A stretch of DNA of 64,000 nucleotides from Blastochloris sulfoviridis (GCF_008630065.1 NZ_VWPL01000007.1:62001-126000), one strand, 5' to 3'; positions 39,036 through 48,864 are shown, numbered from the stretch's first letter. The notes: generated by a model from the letters alone, not told the origin. A program made the numbers and translations.

Positions 39036-40538
39036 TCACACCGGGCAGGTCGCGGCCGGCGCGCCGCGATGGGCGGCGAGCAGGTCGCCCGCGTCGTCCA
39101 GCGCCGGCTGCACGCCGGCGCCGCGGTTCAGCCGCCCGTGCAGCGTCACCACCGTGCCGACGATGATGATCGCCGGGCCGCGCAGCTTGGTCTCGCGCGC
39201 CACCGCGGCGAGCGTGCGCAGCGTACCGGTGACCACCGCCTGATCGGCGCGGGTGCCGTTGTCGACCACCGCCGCCGGCAGGTCGGGATCGGCACCGCGG
39301 ACCATGAATTCCGCCATCAGGTCGTCGAGATGGGCAAGCCCCATATAGATCGCCACCGTCTGGCGCGGCTGCAGCAGGGCCTGCCAATCGAGATCGACGA
39401 AGCCGTCGCGGCCATGGCCGGTGACGAACACGCAGGCCTGGGCGTGGTCGCGGTGGGTGAGCGGGATGCCGGAATAGGCGGCGCAGCCGCTCGCCGCAGT
39501 GATGCCGGGGCAGACCTGGAACGGGATGGCGTGCGCGGCGAGCACCTCGATCTCCTCGCCGCCGCGGCCGAACAGGAACGGATCGCCGCCCTTGAGGCGC
39601 AGCACCCGCTTGCCTTCGCGCGCCAGCCGCACGAGCAGGCTGCAGATCTCCGCCTGCGGCAGGGTGTGCCGGCCCGGCGCCTTGCCGACGAAGATGCGCT
39701 CGGCCTCGCGCCGCACGAGATTGAGCACGCCGTCGTCGATCAGACGATCGTAGACCACGACGTCGGCCTTCTGCATCAGGCGGAGCGCCCGGAAGGTGAG
39801 AAGATCGGGATCGCCCGGCCCGGCACCGACCAGATAGACTTCGCCGCGCGGCGCCAAAGCATGGCCTTCGCCTTGGGCTTCACCATGACTTGCGCCGTGA
39901 CTTGCGGCGGCCTGTTCGAGCGCGGCCCGCAGGGTGGCGTCGGCGGCGCGGTCGTTGCCGGCCAGAGCGAGGTCGCCGACCGCGCCTTCGAGCACGTCCT
40001 CCCAGAACCGGCGCCGCGCCGCGGGCGAGGACAGCCGGTCGCGCACGTGCTCGCGGAACCGGCCGACCAGACCGGCCAGCCGGCCATAGGCAGCCGGAAT
40101 CGTACTCTCTAGACGCGCCTTGAGCATTCGCCCAAGGATCGGCGAGGCGCCCGAGGTCGAGATCGCGACGATCAGCGGATCGCGATCGACGATCGCCGGC
40201 ATGATGAAGTCGCACAGATCCGGCCGGTCGGCGACATTCACCGGCACGCCGGCGCGCCGGGCGAGGGCGCCGAAGGCTTCGTCCCGCGCCGGGCTCGGGG
40301 TTGCGACGAAGCACAGTGCCCGGCCATCGAGGTCGGCGGGCGTCGGGTCTCTCGGCTCGTGCCGAAGATTGGGGTGATCGAGAATGGCCCGGAAATCCGG
40401 CGCAAGCTCGGGCGCAAACGCGGTGACGCGACCGCCCGTACGCAGGAGAAGCTCGGTGCGGCGCGCAGCGACCACGCCGCCGCCGATGACCGCGATGGGC
40501 TTGCCCTCGATATCGAGACAGATCGGCAGATGTCGCAT
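39036..40538 (-). CDS. cysG: Siroheme synthase CysG (trifunctional)
   Basis: The 500-residue fusion has an N-terminal precorrin-2 dehydrogenase/sirohydrochlorin ferrochelatase (IEGKPIAVIGGGVVAARR; DRDPLIVAISTSGASPILGRMLK) and a C-terminal uroporphyrinogen III methyltransferase (VYLVGAGPGDPDLLT; GGDPFLFGRGGEE). It makes siroheme, the cofactor of DsrAB and of sulfite and nitrite reductases. A gene for sirohaem supply beside dsr genes makes functional sense. Confidence 0.95.
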   Translation of the reverse strand: MRHLPICLDIEGKPIAVIGGGVVAARRTELLLRTGGRVTAFAPELAPDFRAILDHPNLRHEPRDPTPADLDGRALCFVATPSPARDEAFGALARRAGVPVNVADRPDLCDFIMPAIVDRDPLIVAISTSGASPILGRMLKARLESTIPAAYGRLAGLVGRFREHVRDRLSSPAARRRFWEDVLEGAVGDLALAGNDRAADATLRAALEQAAASHGASHGEAQGEGHALAPRGEVYLVGAGPGDPDLLTFRALRLMQKADVVVYDRLIDDGVLNLVRREAERIFVGKAPGRHTLPQAEICSLLVRLAREGKRVLRLKGGDPFLFGRGGEEIEVLAAHAIPFQVCPGITAASGCAAYSGIPLTHRDHAQACVFVTGHGRDGFVDLDWQALLQPRQTVAIYMGLAHLDDLMAEFMVRGADPDLPAAVVDNGTRADQAVVTGTLRTLAAVARETKLRGPAIIIVGTVVTLHGRLNRGAGVQPALDDAGDLLAAHRGAPAATCPV

Positions 40539-40647
40539 GGTCGCTCGCGCCTCCCGCGCGGGGCGGGCCGCATCGGCGCCGCCTCCGTCCGTGCCGGCTC
40601 TCGAACGGCCGGCTTCGAGGATCAGCCTACCGGCCGCCCGTCATAAT

Positions 40648-40672
40648 ATCAATACATGCGAATAATCGTATG
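40648..40672 (-). promoter_or_regulatory. Palindrome and SqrR-like half-matching site upstream of cysG
   Basis: CATGCGAATAATCGTATG (40655-40672) is a near palindrome (CATnCGA-N4-TCGnATG). On the minus strand it includes ATTC-N8-TGAT, a partial match to the SqrR operator ATTC-N8-GAAT. The 8-mer TGCGAATA also occurs upstream of dsrA. Confidence 0.5.
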
Positions 40673-40784
40673 ATTTAAGACTCTGTCCACGTCTTGCGTG
40701 CCCAATGGTCATCATGCGACTTTAGCCTAAGTGTTGTCACATTTTGCTGCGATGCAGCACGCTGCGAATCGGAAGTTCAAGACC

Positions 40785-41342
40785 ATGGCCTCATCCGTCG
40801 AGATGCCCGGCAGCATCGTCAGGCTCGGCCCTGCCGATGCCGATCGCTATTGCGAGCACATGATGCGGCTCGATCAGGCGGCACGTGAACTTCGCTTCTT
40901 CGCCGATGTCTCGGATTTCCATGTCGTGCTGCACGCCGGTGCTGCGCTGTCGGACGGTCGGATCGTCATCGGCTTCGTCGTCGAGGACGAGATCCGCGGC
41001 GCCTGCGAGCTGATGCTGAGCGACGAGATCACCCGCTCGGCGGAAGGCGCCTTCAGCGTCGAGGGCTGCTGGCGCCGCCACGGCATCGGCTCGCGCCTGA
41101 TGGTGGCGATGATTGAGGAGGCGCGGCGCGCCGACATCCGCCGCATCGAGCTGTCGTGCCTGAAGTCGAACGTGCCGATGCAGTGCCTCGCCGCCGGCTT
41201 CACCGACGACCTGCGGGTCGAGGACAACACCGTCCTCGCCATCCTCCAGCGTTCGGACGATGCGCTCGAGGTCGTGGGCACGCCGGACCTGCTCCAGGGC
41301 GCAGGCCCCGCTCATCGGCTCGCCGCCAGCCAGACGTCCTGA
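40785..41342 (+). CDS. GNAT-family N-acetyltransferase
   Basis: This protein of 185 residues has an acetyl-CoA loop in CWRRHGIGSRLMVAMIEEAR and the flanking GNAT strands. It ends tail-to-tail with dsrN, overlapping by 31 bases. Related proteins are often annotated as acetyltransferases of unknown target. The start at 40785 follows GGAAG. Confidence 0.75.
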   Translation: MASSVEMPGSIVRLGPADADRYCEHMMRLDQAARELRFFADVSDFHVVLHAGAALSDGRIVIGFVVEDEIRGACELMLSDEITRSAEGAFSVEGCWRRHGIGSRLMVAMIEEARRADIRRIELSCLKSNVPMQCLAAGFTDDLRVEDNTVLAILQRSDDALEVVGTPDLLQGAGPAHRLAASQTS

Positions 41343-42733
41343 GTTCCGCCGAGCGCTCGGCGTGTCCGCTGTTCCCGGATGAACGCCACGAAGCGTTGCG
41401 CCCAGGCGTTGCGCGACGTGTTGCGCAGGTGGCTGAAGCTCGCCAGCACATTCTTGACGACGACGCCGTCATGGCCGCCGCCGATGCCGACGCCGCGCCG
41501 CACGCGATAGGCGAACCGGCAGTCCGGCGCGACGTTCTCCAGGGCCGCGTGATGGAACTCGTGCGCCGGAATGGTGGCGCCGATCAGCCGCCCGGGCCAA
41601 GGCGAGACCGCCGTCTCCTCCAGCGCGACGAGGCCGTGGCCCTGCGGCCGCTCATGCATCACCGTATCGGCCGGGATCGCCCCCACCATCGGGTGCGTGA
41701 CGCCGCGCCAAGTGATGGAACGCGTCAGATACATCAGCCCGCCGCATTCGGCATAGACCGGAAGGCCGCGTGCGATCGCCTGGCGGATGTCGGCGAGGAG
41801 CGCGGTGTTGGCGGAAAGCCGCGCCGCCTGCGTTTCGGGAAATCCGCCGCCGATGAGAAGCGCATCGGCCGCCGGCAGGCGGGCGTCGGCCAGCGTGTCG
41901 AAGAACACGCAATCGGCGCCGGCCTGGGCCAGCGCATCGAGGTCGTCGGCATAATAGAAGCCGAAGGCGGCATCGCGCGCCACGGCGATGCGGACATCCC
42001 GGCGCGGCGCCGGCTCGACGATGGCGGGCGCGACCGGGCTCTCAAGTGTCGCGCTGGCGGCAATCGCGATCAGGCGGTCGAGATCGACGCCGTCCGCCAC
42101 CACCTCGCGGGCGGCGGCGATCACCGCGGCGGCACGCTCGGTCTCCAGCGGCGTGGTGAGGCCGAGATGGCGCTCGGCCACGGCCAGCGCATCGTTGCGG
42201 CGCACCGCGCCCAGCACCGGCACGTTGGTGTAGCGTTCGAGCACTTGGCGCAGCTTGGCTTCCTGGCGCGCCGAGCCGACCTTGTTGAGGATGACGCCGG
42301 CAATCGTCACCTTGGGGTCGAACGCCGCATAGCCGGCGACCAGCGGCGCCACGCCGCGGGTGATGCCGGTGGCATCGACGACCAGCACCACCGGCGCCGC
42401 GACCAGCTTCGCCAGCGCCGCGCTGCAGTCGTGCCCCTCCAGGTCGAGGCCGTCATGCAGGCCCTTGTTACCCTCGACGATGGCGATGTCCGCGCCTCGC
42501 GCGTTGCGCCGGAACGTCGCGACGATCTCGGCCTCGCTCTGGGTGTTGAAATCGAGATTGTAGCAGGGCCTGCCGCTGGCGCAGGCATGCCACAGCGGAT
42601 CGATATAGTCCGGCCCCTTCTTGAAGGTCTGGACGGGGAGCCCGCGCGCCGAGAGTGCTGCGGCAAGGCCCAGCGTCAGCGTGGTCTTGCCGGACGACTT
42701 ATGGGTGGCGGAGATGAGGAGCCGGCTCACCAT
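41312..42733 (-). CDS. dsrN: DsrN, siroheme amidase (cobyrinate a,c-diamide synthase-like)
   Basis: The 473-residue protein has an ATP-binding N-terminus (LLISATHKSSGKTTLTLGLAAAL), DYIDPLWH, and a class I glutamine amidotransferase-like C-terminal domain with the nucleophile in YAECGGLMYL. DsrN amidates siroheme for DsrAB in sulfur oxidisers. It is last in the dsr cluster; an ATG at 42733 is preceded directly by an in-frame GTG. Confidence 0.92.
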   Translation of the reverse strand: MVSRLLISATHKSSGKTTLTLGLAAALSARGLPVQTFKKGPDYIDPLWHACASGRPCYNLDFNTQSEAEIVATFRRNARGADIAIVEGNKGLHDGLDLEGHDCSAALAKLVAAPVVLVVDATGITRGVAPLVAGYAAFDPKVTIAGVILNKVGSARQEAKLRQVLERYTNVPVLGAVRRNDALAVAERHLGLTTPLETERAAAVIAAAREVVADGVDLDRLIAIAASATLESPVAPAIVEPAPRRDVRIAVARDAAFGFYYADDLDALAQAGADCVFFDTLADARLPAADALLIGGGFPETQAARLSANTALLADIRQAIARGLPVYAECGGLMYLTRSITWRGVTHPMVGAIPADTVMHERPQGHGLVALEETAVSPWPGRLIGATIPAHEFHHAALENVAPDCRFAYRVRRGVGIGGGHDGVVVKNVLASFSHLRNTSRNAWAQRFVAFIREQRTRRALGGTQDVWLAASR

Positions 42734-42746
42734 CACTCATCACGCC

Positions 42747-44015
42747 TCAGAGCGTCCGACCTGACGGCATCGGATCGGACGCTCCAAGCCCCTGAGCGGT
42801 CGCCGCATTTGCGGAGACTTCTCCAGCCGGCGCCTTGGGCAAGAAGGGCATCAGCCGCAGCGCCAGGGCAACGATCAGCATCGCCATCGACACACCGCTC
42901 GCGCCCAATAGCAGCTCGGGCAGCGCGGGCACGTAGCGGCCGACCTCGCCGTCGAGGGCCGGGCTCGACACCTCCATGCCCGGGAACAGCGCGAGCGGAA
43001 ACGCCTGCCCGCCGATGATGATGACGTAGAGCTGGGCGAGGCCGCCGATGAGGAACAAGGCCGAAGCCAGCTCGATCGCCAGCCGGCCCTTGGTGCCGCG
43101 CGGCGCAAATGCCAGCAGCGCCAGCGGCAGCACGGTGCCGATGCCGATCTGGCCCAGCCAGAAGACCAGCGGGAAGACGCCGCCGTCGCGCAGCAGGAAC
43201 AGCTCGACGCCCTGATGCGCGGCGGAATAGAGCTTGGTCACGTGCTGCACGGCGGTGAAATAGAGCACAGCGAGCGCGAAGATCGCCAAGAGGCCGCGGA
43301 ACTTGCCCAGCATCTCCTCGGGCATCAGCTCGTCGCGGGTCTCGCGCGACATGGTGAGCAGCACCAGCACGGTGAAGGCCAGCCCGTAGAGGAACGAGGC
43401 GGCGATGAACAGCGGCGCCAGGATCGCCGCGTCATAGGCCTCGCGCGCGATGAGAAAGCCGAAGATCGAGCCGGTGCCGGTGGTCAGCGCCAGCCGCCAG
43501 CCGAAGGCGAGCCAGCCCATCGCCTTGCCGAACGCCGCCGACTTCGCCGCCTGCCGGTCCATCATCGAGAACAGATAGGCGGCGACGATGACGACGAAGC
43601 CGGAATAGAGATAGATGTTCCAGGCGAAGATCGATTTGAAATTATAGGTGGTCATCGCCACCAGCAGCCGGTCCGGCCGGCCGAGATCGAGCACCAGCAC
43701 GGCAAGCCCGCCGATCAGGAGCGCGATGGCGAGAAGACCGGACAGGCGCGCATAGGGCTTGTAGGCGAGGCGGTTGAACACCGAGGACACCGAGGCGACA
43801 TTGAGCGCGCCCGACGCCGCGACGATCAGGAACACCGCAAACACGTGCGGCAGGCCCCAGACGACCTGGTTGTTCATGCCGGTGACGATGTGGCCGTTCT
43901 CCTCCATGTACAGCGCCGCGCCGAGCCCCGCCGCGACCAGCGCGACATGGAACGCGATGAGCGCCCAGAACGGCGTGCTGTGGTCGTCGAGTGTCTGAAA
44001 CGCCAGTTTCGCCAT
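42747..44015 (-). CDS. dsrP: DsrP, NrfD-like quinone-interacting membrane protein
   Basis: DsrP is the NrfD-family membrane subunit of the DsrMKJOP complex and exchanges electrons with quinones. The 422-residue protein has about ten membrane helices. The last 25 residues (from GEVSANAATAQG) are read entirely from the family 1 repeat at 42751-42822, so the native C-terminus has been replaced. An alternative GTG start lies 15 bases upstream at 44030. Confidence 0.93.
   Translation of the reverse strand: MAKLAFQTLDDHSTPFWALIAFHVALVAAGLGAALYMEENGHIVTGMNNQVVWGLPHVFAVFLIVAASGALNVASVSSVFNRLAYKPYARLSGLLAIALLIGGLAVLVLDLGRPDRLLVAMTTYNFKSIFAWNIYLYSGFVVIVAAYLFSMMDRQAAKSAAFGKAMGWLAFGWRLALTTGTGSIFGFLIAREAYDAAILAPLFIAASFLYGLAFTVLVLLTMSRETRDELMPEEMLGKFRGLLAIFALAVLYFTAVQHVTKLYSAAHQGVELFLLRDGGVFPLVFWLGQIGIGTVLPLALLAFAPRGTKGRLAIELASALFLIGGLAQLYVIIIGGQAFPLALFPGMEVSSPALDGEVGRYVPALPELLLGASGVSMAMLIVALALRLMPFLPKAPAGEVSANAATAQGLGASDPMPSGRTL
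42751..42822. repeat. Degenerate RIME-like repeat (family 1) at the dsrP 3' end
   Basis: This 72-bp shortened copy begins AGCGTCCGACCTG and ends in the region CATTTGCGGAGACTTCT. It is flanked by TCAG and CCAG, a likely decayed 4-bp duplication. It supplies the dsrP stop codon neighbourhood and last 25 codons. Confidence 0.7.
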
Positions 44016-44045
44016 CGCTTGAGTCCACACGCTTGAAGGAGAGCG

Positions 44046-44810
44046 TCACAGCCCCCGGTAGCCGACGCCGGGATCGAGCCGGAGGTCGGCGCGGATGCGC
44101 GCCGGCGCCCGTGCCGCGACCGCCTTGGCGATCGCGCTATTCGGATCGTTGAGGTCGCCGAACAGCATCGCCGCGCCCTTGGCGGCGCAGGCCTCGACGC
44201 AGGCCGGCAGGCGGCCGGCATCGATGCGCGGCGCGCACAGCGTGCAGCCCTCCACCGTGCCCTTGCCGCGCGGCGCATCCGCCGTCTGGTCGTGCACCGG
44301 CTCGTGCACCAGCGTGCGCGCCTTGTAGGGGCAGGCCATGATGCAGTAGCGGCAGCCGATGCAGATGTGGCGGTCGACCAGCACGATGCCGTCGGCCCGC
44401 CGGAACGAAGCGCCGGTGGGGCAGACATCGACGCAGGGCGCGCTGGCGCAATGCTGGCACATCACCGGCACTTCGCGCGCCGCACCCGACGCGGGATCGC
44501 GCACGCTGACCTTGCGGATCCAGTGCGGATCGGTCGCGCTGTGGCCGGTGTCGGCCCAGCCATTCTCGGTGCGACAGGCGGCGACGCAGGCGTCGCACTC
44601 GGCCGGGCAGGCATTGACGTCGATCAGCAGGCCCCAGCGCACCTTGGGCGAGACGGCCTCGCCCGGCGCGCGCGCCGCGGCCTCCGTCCCGCCCAGCGCA
44701 TAGAGCGTGACGCCGGGGGCGAGCAGCACCGCCAGCAGGCCGCCAGCGCCGCGCAGCAGCGCGCGGCGGTCGGCCGCGAGATCGGAGCGGGAGTCGCGCG
44801 CATCGCTCAT
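44046..44810 (-). CDS. dsrO: DsrO, periplasmic ferredoxin-like iron-sulfur protein
   Basis: The 254-residue protein has a twin-arginine-like N-terminus (DRRALLRGAGGLLAVLL) and cysteine clusters for several [4Fe-4S] sites (CPAECDACVAAC, CQHCASAPCVDVCP, CIGCRYCIMACP, CTLCAP). It is the periplasmic electron carrier of DsrMKJOP. Its ATG overlaps the dsrJ stop. Confidence 0.95.
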   Translation of the reverse strand: MSDARDSRSDLAADRRALLRGAGGLLAVLLAPGVTLYALGGTEAAARAPGEAVSPKVRWGLLIDVNACPAECDACVAACRTENGWADTGHSATDPHWIRKVSVRDPASGAAREVPVMCQHCASAPCVDVCPTGASFRRADGIVLVDRHICIGCRYCIMACPYKARTLVHEPVHDQTADAPRGKGTVEGCTLCAPRIDAGRLPACVEACAAKGAAMLFGDLNDPNSAIAKAVAARAPARIRADLRLDPGVGYRGL

Positions 44811-45322
44811 CGCCCGTCCTCCCGCGTCTGGTCACGCCCCTGGTCGAGATAGGCCGACAGATCCTTTGCCATGTCCCTTGCGAGATCCGGCATCGTGCCG
44901 TCGCTGCCCGATGCCGTCTTGGCCGGGGCGGGGCGCGAGGCGTGGCATTCGAAGCAGTCGATCGACACCGCCGCATAGCTGTGGCACGCACGGCAGAAAT
45001 GGCCGGGGTCGGCATAGCTCACCGGCCGGCCGTCGGCGCCCGGCGCGGCGTGACAGCCTATGCAGCCGGAAAGGCTGAGATCCTTGGTGCCCGGATTCTT
45101 TGTGCGTACCCCGCGATGCACCGTGTCGTCGCGCTGGTGCATCAGCAGGGTCATGTGGTTGCGGCGCATGACATCGGTGTCGCGCACGCACGCCTCGCCC
45201 TGCGCCTTCGGCGGGTTGGGACGCGGCGTGCGGCCGGCGCCGCTGCCGTCACCCGCGATGGCGCTGCCCGCCCCGATGAGCGAGACCAGCAGCGCAACCG
45301 CCATCGCTCTTGCGCGGATCAT
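44807..45322 (-). CDS. dsrJ: DsrJ, periplasmic triheme cytochrome c
   Basis: The 171-residue protein has an N-terminal signal peptide or anchor and three CxxCH sites (CIGCH, CRACH, CFECH), plus an extra cysteine (EACVRDTD) thought to act as an unusual haem ligand. It belongs to the DsrMKJOP complex. Confidence 0.95.
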   Translation of the reverse strand: MIRARAMAVALLVSLIGAGSAIAGDGSGAGRTPRPNPPKAQGEACVRDTDVMRRNHMTLLMHQRDDTVHRGVRTKNPGTKDLSLSGCIGCHAAPGADGRPVSYADPGHFCRACHSYAAVSIDCFECHASRPAPAKTASGSDGTMPDLARDMAKDLSAYLDQGRDQTREDGR

Positions 45323-45325
45323 CGC

Positions 45326-47281
45326 TCAGTCTCCGAGGCCCATCTGGATGTAGCCGGTCGGGCAGACATCGGCGCAGATCTGGCAGCCGACGCACTTCGC
45401 ATAATCGGTGGTGACGTAGCGGCCGACCGCGCGTTGCGATTTCGGCACGCGCGACACCGCCTGCTGCGGGCAGAAGATCACGCAGTTGTCGCACTCCAGG
45501 CACAGGCCGCAGCTCATGCAGCGCTCGCCCTCCTTGCGCGCCTGCTCCTCGGTGAGCCCGATGATGCGTTCGGCGAAATCGCCGAGCACCGCGTCGGCCT
45601 CGACATGGCGTTCCGCCCGCCGCGCCCGCGGCACATGGGCGAAGTGGCCCTTGAACAGATCCTCGTGCGAGACGACCTGGGTGGCGCTGCGGTCCTCGTA
45701 ATTGTGGATGGCGAAATTGCCGGCCGAGGTGCCACGCGCCTGCCGGTGATCGTAGGGTGCCGGGGCGAGGCCGCGCGTCTGCAGCTCCGCCATCATGTCG
45801 AAGTGGCGGACATCGATCTTGGGCCGGCGCTCGCCGAGCTTGCCGTCGAGAAAGTCGCCGATGGTCTCTGCCGCGATGCGGCCGTGGCCGATGGCGGTGG
45901 TGAGAAGATGCGGCCGCACGGCATCGCCGCCGGCGAAGTGCTTCGGCATCGTCTTGACCTGGAACACCGGGTCGATGGCGATGGCGCCGCGGCCGCTGTC
46001 GAGGCGCTCCAACCCGTCGGCGAGGTCGGCCATCTGGCCGATCGCCGAGATGATCATGTCGCAGGGAATCTCGAACTCGCTGCCGTCCACCGGCAGCGGC
46101 GTCATGCCCTTCATGGTGCATTCGCACACGCGCAGCGCCGTGACGCGGCCGGCCTCGTCCTTGATCACTTCGAGCGGCATGATGCCGCCCTTGATCTCGA
46201 TGCCCTCGCGCAGCGCATCCTCGCGCTCGCGCTCGGCCGCCGTCATCTCGGCGATCGGGAACAGCGAGGTCAGCACCGCGCGCACGCCCTCGCGCCGCAG
46301 CGTGCCGGCGACATCGTGGGCGGTGTGGCCGAACTCGGTGCTGGGGCGCACATCGTGCTCGTTGGCGCGGGTGATGTGGCCGAGGCGGCGCGCCACCGAG
46401 GCGACGTCGATCGAAGTGTCGCCGCCGCCGACCACGACGATGCGCATGGCGGTGGAGAACACCCAGCCGCGGTTGAACGCCTCAAGGAATTCGATGCCGG
46501 TGAGGCAGTTCTCGGCATCGGCGCCGGGCGCCGGCAGCGGCCGGCCGCGCTGCGCGCCGATCGCCCAGAAGATGGCGTCGAAATCGCGCTCCAGATCTGC
46601 GATCGCCACGTCCTGGCCGACGCGGGTGTTGAGCCGCGTCTCGATGCCGCCGAGCGCGAGGATGCGGCCGATCTCGGCGTCGAGCTTGTCGCGCGGCGTG
46701 CGATAGCCGGGAATGCCGAAGCGCATCATGCCGCCGAGCTGGTCGTGCGCCTCGAAGATGACGACGGCGTGCCCGGCGCGGCGCAGGAAATAGGCCGCCG
46801 ACAGGCCGGCCGGCCCGCCGCCGATCACCGCGACCGTCTTGCCGCCGAGCGGTGCCGCCGCCGGCAGGGACAGGCCGTGCTCGATCGCCCAGTCGCCGAC
46901 ATAATGCTCCACCGCATTGATGCCGACGAAATCGTCGACCTCGTTGCGGTTGCAGCCGTCCTCGCACGGCGCCGGGCACACCCGGCCCATCACCGCCGGA
47001 AACGGATTGGCCTCCGCCATGCGCTGGAAGGCATATTCCTGCCAGGGCATGCCGGCCACCGGCGGCTTGTCCATGCCGCGGGCGATCGCCAGCCAGCCGC
47101 GAATGTCGTGGCCGGACGGGCAGCTCGCCTGACAGGGCGGCGTGCGGTGGACATAAGTGGGGCACCTGTGGGAGCGGCCGGCCTGGAACACCTTCTCCGT
47201 CAGGTCGTCCCATTCCCACATGGTCTTGCCGGTCTCGAACCGGCGGAAGGTGAGCTTCTCGCCGCTGGTCACGTCACTCAT
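45326..47281 (-). CDS. dsrL: DsrL, iron-sulfur flavoprotein NAD(P)H:acceptor oxidoreductase
   Basis: The 651-residue protein has N-terminal cysteines (PPCQASCPSGHDIRGWL; CPAPCEDGC), an FAD site (IGGGPAGLSAAYFLRRAG), a second dinucleotide fold (IVVVGGGDTSIDVASVA) and a C-terminal two-cluster ferredoxin (CMSCGLCLECDNCVIFCP; CVGCQICADVCP). In sulfur oxidisers DsrL accepts electrons from DsrAB, and its presence marks the oxidative type. It overlaps the dsrK end by 8 bases. Confidence 0.95.
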   Translation of the reverse strand: MSDVTSGEKLTFRRFETGKTMWEWDDLTEKVFQAGRSHRCPTYVHRTPPCQASCPSGHDIRGWLAIARGMDKPPVAGMPWQEYAFQRMAEANPFPAVMGRVCPAPCEDGCNRNEVDDFVGINAVEHYVGDWAIEHGLSLPAAAPLGGKTVAVIGGGPAGLSAAYFLRRAGHAVVIFEAHDQLGGMMRFGIPGYRTPRDKLDAEIGRILALGGIETRLNTRVGQDVAIADLERDFDAIFWAIGAQRGRPLPAPGADAENCLTGIEFLEAFNRGWVFSTAMRIVVVGGGDTSIDVASVARRLGHITRANEHDVRPSTEFGHTAHDVAGTLRREGVRAVLTSLFPIAEMTAAEREREDALREGIEIKGGIMPLEVIKDEAGRVTALRVCECTMKGMTPLPVDGSEFEIPCDMIISAIGQMADLADGLERLDSGRGAIAIDPVFQVKTMPKHFAGGDAVRPHLLTTAIGHGRIAAETIGDFLDGKLGERRPKIDVRHFDMMAELQTRGLAPAPYDHRQARGTSAGNFAIHNYEDRSATQVVSHEDLFKGHFAHVPRARRAERHVEADAVLGDFAERIIGLTEEQARKEGERCMSCGLCLECDNCVIFCPQQAVSRVPKSQRAVGRYVTTDYAKCVGCQICADVCPTGYIQMGLGD

Positions 47282-48860
47282 CGCCGCTCCCCTCCTTTTG
47301 TGCCGCAGGCCCGCCATCGTGTTCGCCGTCCGGCGCGTCGTCCTCATCAGACGCGTCGCCCGTCCGCGATCCGCTCAGCACGATGGCATTCGACACCATC
47401 TGATGCACGCTGACGATCGCCTCCATGTCGAAGCCGTATTTGGGCAGGATCTTCGAGAACTGCGCCTTGCAGATCGCGCAGATCGCCGCCATGTGCGTCA
47501 CGCCGTGCTCGTCGGCGACGGCGCGCAGCGCCCGCATGCGCGGCTGGGCGCCCTTGATGCGGACGTCCATCAATTCGTCGGTCAGAAGCCCGCCGCCACC
47601 GCCGCAGCACAGCGTGCTCTCGCGGATGGTCTCCGGCGCCATGTCGTAGAAGTGGTTGCAGGTGGCGCGCAGGATGGCGCGCGGGATCTCGAACTGACCG
47701 CCGGGCTCGTCGCCCATGCGCGAGGCGCGCGCGACGTTGCAGGAGTCGTGGAAGGTCAGACGGATTTGGTCGTTCTTCGACTTGTCGAAGGTGAGCCGGC
47801 CGGCCTTGATCAGGTCCCAGGTGAATTCGCAGATGTGCTGCGGCCGTGGATATTTCGGATCGAGGAAATCGAACGGGCCGGCCAGCGTGTCGAGGAAATT
47901 GTAGGCGACGCGCCAGGCGTGGCCGCATTCGCCGAACACCAGCCGCTTGACGCCGAGATCCTCTGCCGCCTTGCGGATGCGCAGCGCGACATTGCGCATG
48001 TTGTCGGTGGAGCCGATGAACATGCCGAAATTGGCGGCTTCGGAGGCATGGGAGCTGAAGGTCCAGCTGATGCCGGATTCGTGCAGCACCTTGGCGTAGC
48101 CGATCAGGCCCTCCATGTGCGGCGAGGCGAAGAAGTCGGCGCTCGGCGTCACCAGCAGAATCTCGGCGCCCGGCTCGTCGAGCGGCAGGCGGACGGCGAC
48201 CCCCGTCTCCTCCTCGATCTCCTCTTCCAGCCCTTGGAGCGTCGCCTTCAACGCCTTGGGCGGCAGGCCGAGATTGTTGCCGATCTTGAACACCTTGCCG
48301 ATGATCTCGTTGGAGTATTTCTGCCCCTTGCCGATGGTGTCCATGATGTCGCGCGCCGCCATCGAGATCTCGGCGGTGTCGATGCCATAGGGGCAGAACA
48401 GCGAGCAGCGCCGGCACTGCGAGCATTGGTGGAAGTAGCTGAACCACTCCTCCAGCACCTGCTCGGTGAGATCCTCGGCGCCCACCAGCGACGGCGTGAG
48501 CTTCCCGGCCAGCGTGAAATAGCGGCGATAGACCTTTCGCAGCAGATCCTGGCGCGCCACCGGCATGTTGTTGGGATCGCCGCTACCCAGGAAGAACTGG
48601 CACTTGTCGGTGCAGGCGCCGCACTTGACGCAGGAGTCGAGATAGACGCGCAGCGCCCGCGAGCTTTCCAGCAGCTCGCCGAGCCGGGCGATCGCCTTCT
48701 CCTGCCAGCCCTCGACGAGCTGGCCGGGGAAGCCCAGCGCCTCCTGATGCGCGGGCGCCGCCACATAGGGCTTGGAGGAGGCCATCACGCCGGGCGCAAG
48801 CGCCGGACACTCCAGCGGATCGCCGTTGGCGCGGTCGATGATGTTGTCGTCGCCGGCCAT
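47274..48860 (-). CDS. dsrK: DsrK, HdrD-like iron-sulfur subunit
   Basis: The 528-residue cytoplasmic subunit has two N-terminal [4Fe-4S] motifs (CVKCGACTDKC; CSQCRRCSLFCP) and a C-terminal CCG-type domain (SCNVARAS, LCCGGGGGLLT, AICAICKAQF). It resembles heterodisulfide reductase and is thought to act on the DsrC trisulfide. It starts four bases after dsrM. Confidence 0.95.
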   Translation of the reverse strand: MAGDDNIIDRANGDPLECPALAPGVMASSKPYVAAPAHQEALGFPGQLVEGWQEKAIARLGELLESSRALRVYLDSCVKCGACTDKCQFFLGSGDPNNMPVARQDLLRKVYRRYFTLAGKLTPSLVGAEDLTEQVLEEWFSYFHQCSQCRRCSLFCPYGIDTAEISMAARDIMDTIGKGQKYSNEIIGKVFKIGNNLGLPPKALKATLQGLEEEIEEETGVAVRLPLDEPGAEILLVTPSADFFASPHMEGLIGYAKVLHESGISWTFSSHASEAANFGMFIGSTDNMRNVALRIRKAAEDLGVKRLVFGECGHAWRVAYNFLDTLAGPFDFLDPKYPRPQHICEFTWDLIKAGRLTFDKSKNDQIRLTFHDSCNVARASRMGDEPGGQFEIPRAILRATCNHFYDMAPETIRESTLCCGGGGGLLTDELMDVRIKGAQPRMRALRAVADEHGVTHMAAICAICKAQFSKILPKYGFDMEAIVSVHQMVSNAIVLSGSRTGDASDEDDAPDGEHDGGPAAQKEGSGDE

Positions 48861-48864
48861 GACG

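Noticed and set aside
44942-47413. A long open frame on the plus strand across dsrL and dsrJ
   Set aside because: It is antisense to well-supported dsr genes. High G+C gives long spurious frames, and its product is a low-complexity Arg/Ala/His-rich string with no family features.
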